Origin: Patagioenas fasciata
Taxonomy: Eukaryota; Chordata; Aves; Columbiformes; Columbidae
NCBI RefSeq assembly: GCF_037038585.1
Contig: NC_092524.1
Coordinates: 41,922,001 to 41,986,000, forward strand
DNA: 64,000 nucleotides
Direction: 5' to 3'
Each line of letters starts with the position of its first letter. Position 1 is the first letter of the stretch. Below the pieces are notes generated by a model. That model worked only from the letters and a program-made list of their open reading frames with translations, did no database searches and was not told the DNA's origin. The translations under genes and the position numbers were made by a program. Shown here in pieces: positions 36,552 through 48,985 of the stretch.

Positions 36552-39500
36552 GAGTCTCATTGTAACACCTCATACTGGCTAGGAACAATACAGGGTTTTT
36601 TTTTTGTTTTTCATATACCTGAGCTAATCTAATAAGCTACAGTCCTGAAACTTTCTTGTGTGGAGCCAACCTTGCGTTTGACCACAACACTCTCAATTCT
36701 GGAATTCAGAGGGAGGGTGTACAGAGCCACATAACTGACTCCAGAAGGAGTGTCTTGAAGGTCAGCAGTTTTTTGCTCTGGTTTAGGAATGGTGATGCCT
36801 GATCCAGGCTGATCCCCATAGGTATATTCAAATGCCTTTCTACTTGGCTTCCCCAGGCTCGTGAGTTTGGGGTCCAGGTTCTAGACAGCAGGACCATGTG
36901 GATACAACTTGGATATAGGACAGTAATTGAAGCAGTGGTGAGGGAAAAAGCACCCACCTAGTTAGTAAAAGCCAAAATGCATAGTCAGAGGGCCTGGAGC
37001 AAATAGGGTGTAGTTAGAGTGCTGAATGTGAATCTGCAGCTGTCCAGGCTGTTTGCCCTCCCTTAGCAAGCTCTGTGTTCGTGCTCAGGCCAGCTTTGAT
37101 CAGTGAAGCTCAGCTTCAGCTTCTTATGCCACATGTGAAGCTGCTGACACATCTGTGCTGCACACATCAGTGCGAAACCTGAGGCTGGTCTAGGAGCGTG
37201 CCAGGTGGCGGTTGTGCTTTGTCACTGAGCTGCAGGTGGCTGTTGCAAACCTGGCTCCTCCTCATGTGGGAAGTAGTGAGAGCTGGTCCTGTTGCAGGCA
37301 CTGTGGAGCACAGGTCCTATGTTCTTCATGTCCTACTTTCAGGGTTGGTTTGGTGCAGACCTGGGGTCACCACACGAATGCCTGTGCTGTGCTCTGCAAG
37401 CCCTGTATTACTGGTCTCTGTTATGCTGGATTGTGCCCTGTACCTCTGTCAAGTAAAGGAATTAAAATCTGTTCTCTTCACCGGGTATTGCTGTATGACT
37501 GCTCTTTTCACCTCATAAATGCTTTTGCAGTAGCAATTTCTACTACAGAAGTGTGGTTTTGTTGGTTAATGCCATTTCTTTCATTTTCAGTGAATAATTT
37601 TGATGGTAGAGTGACATTGCTATAGACAGAAGTGCATCAATACCTTCTAAGAGCTGGAACTTGAGCTCTCTGTGTTTTCAATAGATGCCATATGTAAAAT
37701 TCTTAGAGTATTGGCATAAAGCGTCATTATTTAAAAAAGTAAATATACTGAGATGTGACTCTTTCTGCTCCTTTCACAAACAGTATGAAAGATCATTTAT
37801 TATTCTCTGTGTACCTGGGGGACTTCTTGCTTCCAGTTACTGTTAAGTGCAGGCATAATCAGGCTGCATGTTTTTTTGTTTTTTTTTTTTGCATTTGTGT
37901 AGATGACTTTTTAAATAAAAATCTTACCACAGCTTCAGGCCAAAAGCTTTCTCCTTGAGCCACAGCTCCTATCCTTTTTTTTTGTTTGTTTTTCCCTGCA
38001 GGCATACTGATCCTTAGCTACTCAGGAAAGCTTGCACACAAATGATAGGTCATTAGGAAATTCTCTGAATAGTAAACCTCTGAAGTCATCCCAAGTGCTG
38101 TTTGCCATGCATCGTGATAAAACTAGGTGAGTTTGAGGAGGCACTAATTACATGCTTGGTCTGTCAGTTACCGCCTGCTGGAGCTCTTGTTCTCAGCACA
38201 CAGCAGCCTCTTTTGCAGCATCCTTCAACATGATTGCTGGAGCTCAATGAGCCAAGCAGGGTTGACAGATTTGGGCATTTTATTCCCTTCGATGTAAGAT
38301 CATTGTGTTAAAACTCAAATGGGTATCTTGCTTTGGCATAACACAGCATCCTATACGAATACAGTAATGTTGATCTACGGGCTTTTCTTAAGATTGTATT
38401 TTGGGAGCTTTTCCCCTTAGAACAATAGCGACTGTAGGACTCCCATTTACCATCAGCCTTTAGTTTTTGATGGTTTGCTTCTGTTAATACATTAGGATAT
38501 ATATAATCCTTTCATGATTTTAACCAACTTGAATAGCAGTTGATCTTGTTTCCCCTCAGGTCTTGTGGGGAAAAAAAGCAGATGTTTAATACAGTGAGCT
38601 AAATAATAGAAGATTGTAAATTCTAATGTATATTCATGGAGTCAAATAAGATAATGGACCATGTGTCAAGAAATGATGTGATTTCCTGCTATGACTTCCA
38701 GTGTGGGTTAACATGTTTCAAACAGCTTCCAGTGTCAAGAATGGCTCATTAATATTTAATTTTCACACTTTTTTTAAACCTCAGATTTTTTTAATGCATG
38801 TTTCTGAAGTCATTTGGGGTGATACTAATTCTTTATCATTTGATACCTCAGAAGTACTGCAATGATGACAAAGAGATTTTTCACATAATCTTTGATTTTG
38901 TTTTTATTTTTTTAAAGCTGCCAAACAGAGTTTCTTTCTTTTACTATAGATGCTAAATAGCTGCTACAGAGTGGAAGTAAACCACTTCAATATTTGATGT
39001 TCTAACAGAATACAAAAATATTTGGTATAACTTTTCCTGAAAGAGTTTTTTATTTCACAGATAATTCTTGGAACTGCTGGAGGCTTAGATTTTTATGAAT
39101 AACTTGGTAAAATAATTACTTTGTAACTTGGGATATGTTAATATCACTTACAGCTATTTAATCTTTCCCTAGATAATTTGATGCCCATAGGAAAAAAAAA
39201 GATTTGCATCTTCGTAGTGACAGTCTGAATGAGGGTCATGCCCAGATTGAAAAAAACTTCATTTTGGTGCTCACAAAAAAATTCTACCACAAATATGAGG
39301 TGTTTTAGCTCACGTTACAGAAAACATGGATTTAACTAATGCACTCTTGAGCTTAGAGAATGACTCAGCTCACCTTCAGGTGAACCTCTATGCTACATCT
39401 GTACTAGGAAGTTAATAAATTGCAGGAAATATTCTTAGACACTGCAACTCATCTTTACTTTTAGCAGTTCCTGACATACTTTTGGCCAGGGCTAGCACAT

Positions 39501-40209
39501 TAAAAAAAAAAATTTGGTTCTAGTTCAGCAGTTAAGATGGGCCAGGACCCATTCTCAAGACACAGGTTGCATGACATCACCCTGCTTTGCAAACCCTCTT
39601 TCTCTAATGACTTCTTTCTCCAATGAAGTTCTAAGTGTGAGCTACTAAGCCAAGTTCTGAATTCAACTATCAATAATCCTTCTGTTTTCTGTGATACTAT
39701 AATATTTCCTCATGTTTTATTGAAATGGTATTTTAGGAGATACAATGCAGTCCTTTAGTGGCAGTAATTGTAAGAATGTAAATTGCACTTATTTCTGTGA
39801 TAGAGTTGTTTTTTAGACCTTAGTTTCAAGATCCATTGGCCAAGAGCTTTCATGAAGAATTCTCTGGAAAACTATTAATACCTTCCTCAACCAATTATAA
39901 TGAGAAACCTAGTTACTTTGCTGTAGGGAGCCATGAACTCAGCGCCTCTTCATGCCCAGGGAGCTGGGATGGAAAAGCAAAGATAAATTCTCTGAATTGA
40001 GAGGAAGTTGCTCAGCTTCAAAGGTGCTCTGCCATAGGCTGTTGTTTCCTTGATCTAGACTTCCTCTACAGGAGAAAATAGGCACGTTGTAAACATGCTT
40101 ATTTTTGCTCTCTGTGCTAGGAGCATCAGTTGGCTCTGTTCTGACTAAAGGAGCCTTCTGTTTGATACTAGAGGATGTTAGCCTAATTAAAAATCTGAGG
40201 TACTGTCTC

Positions 40210-40244
40210 TTTTTTTTGGGGGGGGAGGGAGGATGTGTGTGTGT
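40210..40244. repeat. T run, G run and (GT)n low-complexity tract
   Basis: A short poly(T) run leading into a G-rich run (GGGGGGGGAGGGAGG) and (GT)n. Confidence 0.9.
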
Positions 40245-41067
40245 AAATCAGTCATAGTAATGCTTCAGCATAGGACATGAGAACTCTGGGAACTCCAGAG
40301 TATATTCCTGGACCTACCTCTGGCTCAATGTAAAACTCTGCAGAAGAGTTACTTTCCTTCACAGCTGAGGATTAACAGGAGAATTGTGTTCCAGTAATCA
40401 GCTGCTCTGGCTCCACAGTGCTGGAGTGCCTCCCAGGTTTACATGATTGTACTTCAAACAGGGTGTGCAGACACAAGAAGTGTTCTTGGGTCACGTTTAT
40501 TTTCAGCTGAGATTTGTCCTTGCATACTGAAACGCTCTGGAGCAGGTTGCTGCTGGCATAATTGGGTAAGTGGTCCATATACACCCCAAATGCATTGGTG
40601 CCCTTCTGAAATACCTTGTGCTGCTGATGTTCTGGGAATTATGAGATAAATATTGAATGGCCATGGAGCAGAACTGAGCTGTTTTGGTACATGAACCAGA
40701 TTTTAAAAGTAATTACCAAACACTAAAACCACGAGAAGTTGATGTAATGTCTCAGTCAGCCTCATTGGTCAAATAAGATTAATTTCCTATATAGAACTCA
40801 TTTAGGTTCAAGGTTCTGATGTTAACAAAAATGCTTCCTGTAAAGCATAAGCTCATTACTGAGAAAAATGAAGAGTAGAATTAAAATTATTTCAGAAACT
40901 GAAACTATGACTGCCATTATGACTCAGGCCAGTGGTGTCAAGTGGTTTATGGAAACTTTTAGGACAGTGGCGATCCTTTTTATTCTGTATTTGTACAATG
41001 TCTAATACAATACGCTTTTCCTGCCTGTGGGACTTTTATCATTGCAATTTATCTTCATTACTGGGGG

Positions 41068-41106
41068 AAAAAAAAAAAAAAAAGAAGAAAAAAGAAAGAA
41101 AGAAAA
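41068..41106. repeat. Poly(A)/GAAA-rich tract
   Basis: About 16 A residues followed by GAAGAAA and GAAA units. Confidence 0.9.
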
Positions 41107-41999
41107 TGACAGTCTTCCTTCAATGTTTGTAAAATATATGGCAAAGATTAGGAATACTTAAAAAAAAAAAATCTTTGTTTTTCGATTTTCAAGTATGGAA
41201 ATAGTGTTAATTGGAATAATTTCCATTCATGCAAGGAATATCTATATATGAGGTACCTAAGAAAAAATTATATGGCTTTATTACCGAAGGGCATATTCAA
41301 CAAAATATCTCTCTTCATTTTCTGTACCACTTGCTTGGGGCTGGAAAAATCGCTGTAATATCAGCTGCATCTTCACTGTGATGTGACTGCTATTATAGTA
41401 AGCAATATTAACCTGAAGAACTTGATGACTGACTTGAGAAGAAACTAGTGATAATTTAAATAAGATTTTAATATTTTCTTGACTGTGAAGGACTGCACTG
41501 ATTATAAAATGTCCATGCGAAAGCAATATACGAACTAAACTGGGCTCAATTCTGCCAGATCTTCCTCATTTAGCAGAACAGAACTAAAGGAGACAACTTA
41601 ATTTCTTTCTCAGTTTAAGGTTTGGCAAAGTATTCACGTAGGATGAAGCTACTTCTGTGGTCTTATTTTTATTGAAAATATTAATACACATGATAAAAAT
41701 GAATACATTAATACTGTTTCTTAAGTGTTTTCATTTTGCTTGTTAACATGTTATAGTTTCAATTATTGCCATATGTAATTAAAAAATTTTGCTTCTTAAG
41801 GCGATATTCCGTATGAAAACACAGGTAAACCTCACTTGCTTTGTAGGGATATTTGAAATCAGAATCTCTTAAAATCTCTTGGGCCAAATTTACTTTGCAA
41901 TAAGTGGGCATAACTGCCTTGATATCAGTGATGTCAGCTGTGGTAACTAAACCTAGCAGAAAAAAGACGTAAGAAGAGAAATTCTAATGAATGACAGAG

Positions 42000-42500
42000 A
42001 GGCAATACCGTGACCCCCTCCTCTTACACGCCTGCAGTTGTTTTCTCCTCTAGTGCTTTTGTAATTCCCTACTTACGTGTTTTTGAGGTGTGCCTTACTG
42101 ACACAGCTGGAGCCTGTTACCCCCAGGTACTACTCTGAGCCCATGTGCACGAGCTCTGCCAAGCCCACGCTGGTCCACACGGGGCCAGATCGCATCTCTC
42201 GGCATTAAGTAAAGCACCCTGGAAGCTGCTTTAACCTACATGAGGAGCGTAGCAAAGAAATCACACTGGTAGGCGTTTTGGCTTGGTTTATATTGCAGCC
42301 TGATCTATTTTGTCAGCCCCACAGGAGAATGACATTCTAGCAAGAGCCAGGAGAGCAGCTCTGGCTTGGTCCCAGAGGTGGCAGCCACCAGGGTGGCTGG
42401 CTGAGCCGAGACACAAGCCCAGCCCGCCCCAGGCTGGGAACCAGGGCCCAGCAGTGCAGCTCCCTGCACCAGCAGCTGCTGGGAAAGAAGAACACGGGAA
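42000..42500. other. GC-enriched patch in intergenic DNA
   Basis: GC content rises clearly above the flanks, with frequent CAGC, CCCAGC and CACGC words but few CpGs, so it is not a CpG island. It may be an old repeat or a regulatory element. The short frames on both strands at 42.29-42.58 kb are by-products of the composition. Confidence 0.35.
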
Positions 42501-42925
42501 CTCACATAGGATTACCACTGTTTTTCAAACTAGGCTTAGCTTTAAAAAAAGCTTGGCAACGACTGCCAGTTTAAGATAGCATGGAATAAAAGGAACGTGA
42601 TGACCCCAGGTATCCTCCCTGCTCTCCAGCAGTCTGAGGCTTAGATAGAAGCAGAGTCTAACTTTTAAATGGAAATCATAAGGAAAGTTCTCCTGGCTTT
42701 TCCAGAGGTGCCACAGCTTCCATAACTCTTTTTTAGGGCATTATATCTTATTTTAGTATATAACAATACATGGCAGATTATCTCGTAATTTAATGTATTC
42801 ATCTGTATTTATTAATCAAACAACATCAGCCTCATTGTTTATCACATGAGCTTTGGTAAGTGGCCTAAAATGAACTATCTTTGACTTCTTTGCTTCATGA
42901 ACCAAGTAATTATCACTATGTGGAC

Positions 42926-42948
42926 AAAAAAAAAAAAAAAAAAAAAAA
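42926..42948. repeat. Poly(A) run, 23 bases
   Basis: Uninterrupted A residues. No retrotransposon body was recognised on either side. Confidence 0.95.
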
Positions 42949-45369
42949 GCAACATTTTAACCTTCTTTATATTAAACGTGCCAGGGCAGCCCAGCCAGGG
43001 ACAGAAACACCATTGGTGACCCTGTGCCACGCACACTCACCCTGGTACGCTATGGTGCACCTCTGCTGCCAAAGATGATGGGCCCAGCCATGAAGCTAAA
43101 CAACCCCTTAGTTCTGAAAAGCATTTTTCCAATATAATGTCTAGTTTAAATTGAGACCAAAATGAATGGCTCATATGATGAAGCAGTGTGTCCTTAATTT
43201 ACTATATTACTAATACCGTGAATAAGAATGGAAACGCAGAGCCCCATCAGTCTTGAAAGCTTACAGTCTTGATAATTTACTTTTTTTGAAGCTGTTTACT
43301 TCCTATTGCACACAAATCAACCTAATTATCTACCAAGTCATTTTTCAAATGTTAATTAATTTTAAAAATTTGGAGTCATTTGGCAACAAATCATTCCTTG
43401 CTGTACCTGGATACCCTTAATTGATTTTGGGTGGAGAATGAATACAGTTAAACACAAGACAATCTCATTTCAAACAAAAATCAATTGTATTTTTATCATG
43501 TTAGCATTCAGGCTGAATAGCAATTTAAAGTCTTTGAAACATTTTCCTACACTTTCCTACACTTACTTAAAGAAAACGTTATCAATTTACATTAAAATTA
43601 AATACTGTGTTTTTAATTTTTTTTTTAGCTATTGAAAAGTCTGGAGTGGAATTTTCTGAAAGATGCAGAGATTACCTGTAGTTTCCATAAAGACACAAGT
43701 CTGGCAGTAAAATCTTTGTTAATTTTTGGTTGCATTTTCCTAGACTCTTATTTTAGCACTGTATGTGGACAGCAATGACATGTCAGGCAAACAACTTAGA
43801 CCAATACTTTGAAATGTTAAAATTTAAATAGCCAAAAGCAATTATGAGAAGTATATAATCCATAAAACTGTCTTTACAATTAGTAGAGATCATGGAACTC
43901 TACTCAAACTGTAATCAATGTATTCCACTACTAACATTGTTTTGAAAATGTCTCCTTTATTGCTGAGAACATTTGAGCACTTTGTAATGGCCAAATTCTA
44001 CTTTTCATATTCAGTGTCAATACAACATACTGCCATATTAGCTCTCCTACTATTACCATACACACTCTGAAAGAAATTATTAAAAATATTAAGAATTGTT
44101 CCTTCTTAAATGACAGTATGGAAAACTCCTTCAGCTTACTTTTCTAAAAACGGATTTTGTGCTAGATCAGCTTTACAAAAACACAAACCCACAAAAATAT
44201 GTTTAAGGTTTGTTCCAGTTGGTGTTAGAGCTATTCTCAGAACCAGAGAGTATATGGTGGAACTTTTTTGACATTTTCTTTGTGTAGACTCTGAAGTGAT
44301 GAATATCTAAACTGTGTGCTTACCAGTGATCCTACATTACCAATTTCTGTGAGCTGCACAGTATTTTGCATTTTAACACTGCCTCCAACTGCTCAAGGTA
44401 GGAAAACCAATTATGCAAATTTCTTGCAAGGCAAAAAGTAACATGGTTTCCTGAGTCAGTGAAAAAAGGGCCCTGGAGGTAGATCTATATCATAGTTTCA
44501 ATATGAAGTGGCTCATTCGTTTTCACTATTTTGCATTTTGGTGCGGCAGTAGGGTGAATTATTGGGAAACTATTTCACCTCTTCAGGTGTTTGTGCTATC
44601 TGTGCAAAATACCCTCAGGTGGGTACAACAAGAATGAGAAGTTGAGTAAAAATCACTTCAAGAATAGCAAAAAAAGACGTTATTTTTATAATAGTAATTT
44701 TTGTGTAGTAGCTGAGCACTGGAATAAGCCTTTGAAAACTGTGGTTTTTAGCAAAATGCTTGATTAGTGCTTTTAATAATACAAGTAAAAAAAAAAAAAC
44801 ATCTGAAGTGGTGGATTAAATTCCACTCAATATGAAAGAGAGGAAATGTTTATTATAATCAGGCTTTAAACTGATGCAAAATCGTCTGATCCATTATCTG
44901 TCATAAGAGCTACCAACAAAGGACACTATGTATACTGCATTTTATCTTTGAAAACTAACGGCCTGAAACTGCCAAGATCTGAATTACTTCTGTAATACCA
45001 CTCAGATGAATAAGGACTATTCATGAAATTGTCACGAGTAAATCATGTCAAACTGATGTAATTTTCTTCCACAACATAGACACAAGCCTTGTAGGTGGGG
45101 GAAGCAGTAGCTGATGTGTGTCCTAAAGCTTTAAACAAATCTCACTTAAGGAACAGAAACATGTTTTTGATGAAGGCTGTATGGAGTAGGTGTAAACTTG
45201 TTAGAAAACTAAAACTGTAAGCAGAGCAATTATTAGTGCTTCAATGTTAGCAGTATTAAAACAACAAACCAAAACCAAAACAACGAAATATAAAACCCCC
45301 AAACAAACCCCCAAAAAACCTCAGTCAACCAGGTGGCATCTGTCATGGCTACAGGTCTCTTTATTCTTT

Positions 45370-45540
45370 TAATTAAGGACCCAAATGATGAAGTGGAACG
45401 TATTTATTATATTTGCAGAGGACACAAACCAAGCTCCTGGGCAACCATTTTGTGTGCCAGGATGCCAAAGGCACTGACGAGCTGAAGGAGCACCGCAAAC
45501 GAGATTCAGCAGGGCAAGCACAACACTATAAGGAATAACC
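45370..45540 (+). mobile_element. Probable degraded CR1 reverse-transcriptase fragment
   Basis: Words in the correct order recall the CR1 region around the FADD box: TTTGCAGAGGACACAAACCA (like 'tttgcagatgacaccaa'), AGCTCCTGGG, then CTGAAGGAGCACCGCAAACG and AGATTCAGCAGGGCAAG (like 'gagattcaacagggccaag'). Frameshifts are evident. It lies immediately upstream of the NUBPL CpG island, after an A-rich CAAAA tract. Confidence 0.45.
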
Positions 45541-45898
45541 CCGAACCGATCTGTATTTTCCCCTTGGCCCGGTTTTGGCACACGCCGGGCAGGGAGCTGT
45601 TTGTCCGCGCTGCTGCTGCGCAGCGCCCCCGCTCGGCGCTGCACCCGGGAAGGCCTCGCTCTGTCTCACGGAGACTGGGAGCAGCAGCAGCTCTCAGCGA
45701 AAAATCCTCCACCTCCAGCAAACTCTCCTTGTACCCGGCACCTGCTGGGCCGTTCCAGGCCCGCCGCCGGGCCTCCAGGGTTGGGCAGGGACCACGACAC
45801 CGGCCGAGGGGGAGTGGCCCGGCGCAGCGCAGGGGGCGGGCCGCGGCGCGGCGAGACGGCGCCATCTCAGCGCGCCTGGGGCGGGGGCAGCGGCGGGC

Positions 45899-46030
45899 AT
45901 GGGGACTCCTGCTTGGCGCTGTTTGCTGCGCGCCGCCCGGCTCTCTGCCGGCGGGACGGCTCTAGTGGCGCCGCGGCGCGTCCCGGGCTGCGGGCCTCCC
46001 GCCTGCAACGCGCTGTTTGCCGACTCCGCG
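45899..46030 (+). CDS. NUBPL: NUBPL exon 1 (mitochondrial targeting region)
   Basis: Starts MGTPAWRCLLRAARLSAGG and encodes 44 residues ending ALFADSA, in phase 0 before the consensus donor GTGAGT. The segment is rich in Arg, Ala and Leu and nearly free of acidic residues, as expected for a cleavable mitochondrial presequence. It is poorly conserved against mammals, which is normal for this region. The start is chosen because it is the first ATG in the frame entering exon 2, has a good context, and matches the family start MG. NUBPL (IND1) is a P-loop protein that delivers iron-sulfur clusters to mitochondrial complex I during assembly. Confidence 0.88.
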
Positions 46031-46873
46031 GTGAGTGAAGTGTGAGCGCTTCGCCGTGCGCCGGGTCGGCGCCGGAGCGGGAGGGGTGCGGGAGGGGTGC
46101 GGGATGGCCGAGCCCGCCGACCGCGGAGGGTCGGCCTGTCTGTGTGCTGGGAGAGACTGCGAGGGGTGGGAGGTGCTGGGGTGCCCTGTCTCCTCGTTCG
46201 GCCGGGTCAGCGCCAGCTCTGCGCTGCGGGGATGCGGTCGCTGCAGGGCGGTAGCGGCGCGGGGCGGCCTGGGACAGCGGGTATGGGGCTACCGGGTAGC
46301 GGGCGGGACGCTGCCTGTCGAGATGCAGGCTCGTCTCTGGCCCTTCGTCCTGCGGAGAAGAGCCGTCGTGTGCCTTTTGCTCTGACATAACCGCACCGCG
46401 GGACTTGCTTCGGCGAACCGGCGCTGGTACGGGTGCCTCTGCCAGGGCTGAGGGGAGGGACGGGCCCTGGAAACCTGCCGGTGCTGCCGCGGCACCGGGC
46501 TGCACTTCCTACTGTGTGTTGCGCTGAAATAGCTGGAACCTGAAAAGATCACTGCGTCTGGCCTGTTTTTTAAAGCTTCTCACCTCCGTGGTATTTTGGT
46601 TTATTTTAACATAAGCCCTCATTTTCTTTTAAGGATTAAGATCGATCGTACTTAACTGTCTAAACAAAATGCGCACGGGGGTTACTTTGACGTAGGCCCC
46701 GTTCCTGCCAGCCTGCCTGCCGTGCAGCTTCCTTTGGGACCGCCTGCCTGCTAAATGTTGTTTTTTGGAACAGCAGTGAAAATTTCTCAGCGTGCAGGTG
46801 GGCTTTTCCCTGTCATCTTTCCTTGTGAAAGCTTCAGGTTGGTGCATATGTACTTGTTTTCTTTCTGTTCTAG
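46031..46873 (+). other. NUBPL: NUBPL intron 1
   Basis: An 843-base phase-0 intron, donor GTGAGT and acceptor TTTCTTTCTGTTCTAG. Its first third is still CpG island and includes an 11-bp G-rich tandem repeat at 46,079-46,105. No gene inside. Confidence 0.93.
46079..46105 (+). repeat. 11-bp G-rich tandem repeat, G-quadruplex capable
   Basis: GGGAGGGGTGC occurs twice head to tail (46,079-46,089 and 46,090-46,100), followed by GGGATGG. The sense strand carries at least four G-triplets with short loops, 49 bases after the exon 1 donor. Confidence 0.9.
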
Positions 46874-47021
46874 TCCTCAAGCTCCAGGGATGAGGCTCTA
46901 AGGGACAAACGTGCCCAGATCCTGTCCCGCGGGCTGCCGAAACAGAAGCCCATAGAAGGAGTTAAGCAGGTGGTGGTCTTGGCTTCTGGAAAAGGGGGAG
47001 TTGGAAAATCAACAACAGCAG
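46874..47021 (+). CDS. NUBPL: NUBPL exon 2 (P-loop)
   Basis: A 148-base exon encoding residues 45-93 plus one base. It contains the family block [19 protein letters not shown] and the deviant Walker A motif [11 protein letters not shown] (residues 83-93), where the signature Lys pair of MRP/Ind1-type ATPases is present. The acceptor is TGTTCTAG and the donor GTAAAA. Identity with mammalian NUBPL is very high from SRGLPKQ onward, so assignment is secure. The P-loop binds ATP and is required for cluster transfer by this family. Confidence 0.97.
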
Positions 47022-48985
47022 GTAAAATTTTTTTTAAATTGTTTACTTTATAGATTTTGTAATGCTTTGCAAGGAATGTTTGAGCAGTTGTGTCATTACT
47101 TTGTAATTGAGTCCCACTAACAACCCTTCACTTCTGTCAAGTTCTCTTGCCACTAATAAGAATCTACGTAGGTACAGAGGTCTTGGCTTTAAATGAGGTG
47201 CTCGTCTAGCAGACAGCTTTGAAGTAATATCTTTGTAATAGTTCGGTGCTGTCTTGGGATGGTCTGCTTTCTTAAGAAGCAGTGTAGTCTGAGGTGGAGC
47301 AATCTGTTCCTCCTCTAGCAGCATAGGGGTCCCTGCACAGTAGTCTTCTGTGCGATGTCCACGCAGTCGTGTGATCATTAGAGGACAGTAGTATTTAGAA
47401 GGTTTCAAAATCAGATCACTGTCCAGTTTTCTCAACTACTTGTATACTTTCGTAAGCAGAAGATGAAACAGCAATTGTAAACCACACAAATTGATCAGAG
47501 CCTTGTGAAACACCTTCAACTTTTCTCTTGGCCCCACCGTTAGGTTTTGAATTAATTTTTCTCTAACTGTGCAGTTCCTAGGTGGTAGAACAAGATAGTT
47601 GATGGGTTACCAGAACTGCATAAATTTGCTTGGTCTTAAACAAAGATGACACTGAAGGTGAATGTCTTTGCAAAGATCTCTGTAAAGTATTAGAAATTGG
47701 TTTAAAAATCTCTTTCTTAGCATCTAGATTATGAAAAGAGTCATCTTTTAGTTGAATGTTGTCTGTTGTTCACCTCCATTTGCCATGAATAACATATTGA
47801 TGTAGTTCTTAATTTATTTTGTGGTTTGTATTTCGGCTATGCTTGAAAAGGACTGACTGTCCAATAAATACTAGAACAGACAAACATGATATCTGTAGTG
47901 AGAGTAACTATACTAAGAAACAGTTGAAAGTATTTTTTCTGTACATATGATACACATATATGCTATCCTATACATAGGATACACATTCCTGTGCAAAGTC
48001 AGGCGAAACAATCAACATTTGCGTTTCATAATGATATACCCTTTGGTTGATTGTTATAGTTCACGAGCTGGTTGTTTCAGGTTGCTGAAAATACCCAATA
48101 TCTGTTTGTAAATTGAACGATTTACAAACTGAACAAAATTTGAGGAGGATAATCTGAATTTACTGTTCATGTTTGCCAACAAATGTGCTAATTTAAGTGC
48201 TGTTAACTGGTATTTGTATGTAATTTGTACATAAAGTATGACACATAAATAACAAAGAGCTAGGAGTTCAGACCCATGCATTGAAAAATAAGAAGTTAGG
48301 GTTCAACAAGCATTGAACAAGAGAACTGAAATGTAGATGAACCGTTCAGATGTTGCTGTACTGGGCAGCCTTTTGTTAATAAACATATTCATTTATAATA
48401 TTGAGAAGAAAAAGGAATACAGGTTCTTGTTTATTAAAATGAGATAAATTTCATGGTTCTGATGAACGATTGAAGATCGGATAACTCACGAACAAAAGTA
48501 TTGCATGGCATCATTGCTGAATTATGTATGTACAATTATGTTCTTCATAACGGAGGTTTGTGGGGAACGTGTTTGATGACAACTCTGTTGACTCATTTTG
48601 AGAGCAGGAGTTGAAAAGGAAGGAGGGTGGTAAGAACCGCTAATTCCTAAAGCACCACAGGAAACTTGTCTGCATCTCTCTGAAGGACTGTCAAGGCTCT
48701 TCATGTTCCTTCCTGTGTTTCAATTGCTCTAGATCTCCATTTCAGGAGAAGTGGATACACATTCTGGTCAAGTTTGTCAGGACTGTTCCTTTACCTATCT
48801 TTTAATTTCTGTTGAATAACTCTTTCTGTTTGTTGTATATACATTTCCTATTGTATTATCTGTTGCTTCTAGCATTTTGTGGTCTTGTGAAATCAATATA
48901 GTCAATGATTAGATGAAGAAATTGTGTTGTAGAAAAGCATTTTTGAATGCATGTTTAAATATTACGATTATTTTTTGTTATTGTT

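Larger units (their letters stand above)
32527..45369. other. Intergenic region between DTD2 and NUBPL
   Basis: About 13 kb of AT-rich DNA without a recognisable gene. It contains homopolymer and GA-rich tracts, a 12-bp inverted repeat at 36.52 kb, and a GC-richer patch at 42.0-42.5 kb. GPR33 lies between DTD2 and NUBPL in mammals; no single-exon receptor-length frame is present here. The overlapping plus-strand frames at 37.2-37.6 kb (106 and 137 codons) have no recognisable content. Confidence 0.6.
45550..46520 (+). promoter_or_regulatory. NUBPL: CpG island, NUBPL promoter and exon 1
   Basis: About 970 bp of dense CpG sequence around the NUBPL start codon. A GC box (GCAGGGGGCGGGCC) lies near 45,828-45,841, and there is no TATA box. 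The long open frames in several phases on both strands here, up to 212 codons, result from rare stops in GC-rich DNA. The true product is the 44-codon exon starting at 45,899. Confidence 0.85.

Noticed and set aside
37198-37625. Two overlapping plus-strand frames of 106 and 137 codons
   Set aside because: No family resemblance, no splice or promoter context, Cys/Leu/Val-rich content and overlap in different phases; treated as chance.
45506-46552. Frames of up to 212 codons on both strands at the NUBPL start
   Set aside because: CpG-island artefacts. The real exon 1 is 45,899-46,030 and ends at a consensus donor.
47043-47435. 130-codon minus-strand frame in NUBPL intron 2
   Set aside because: Sequence not recognisable and no supporting signals; plausible by chance.
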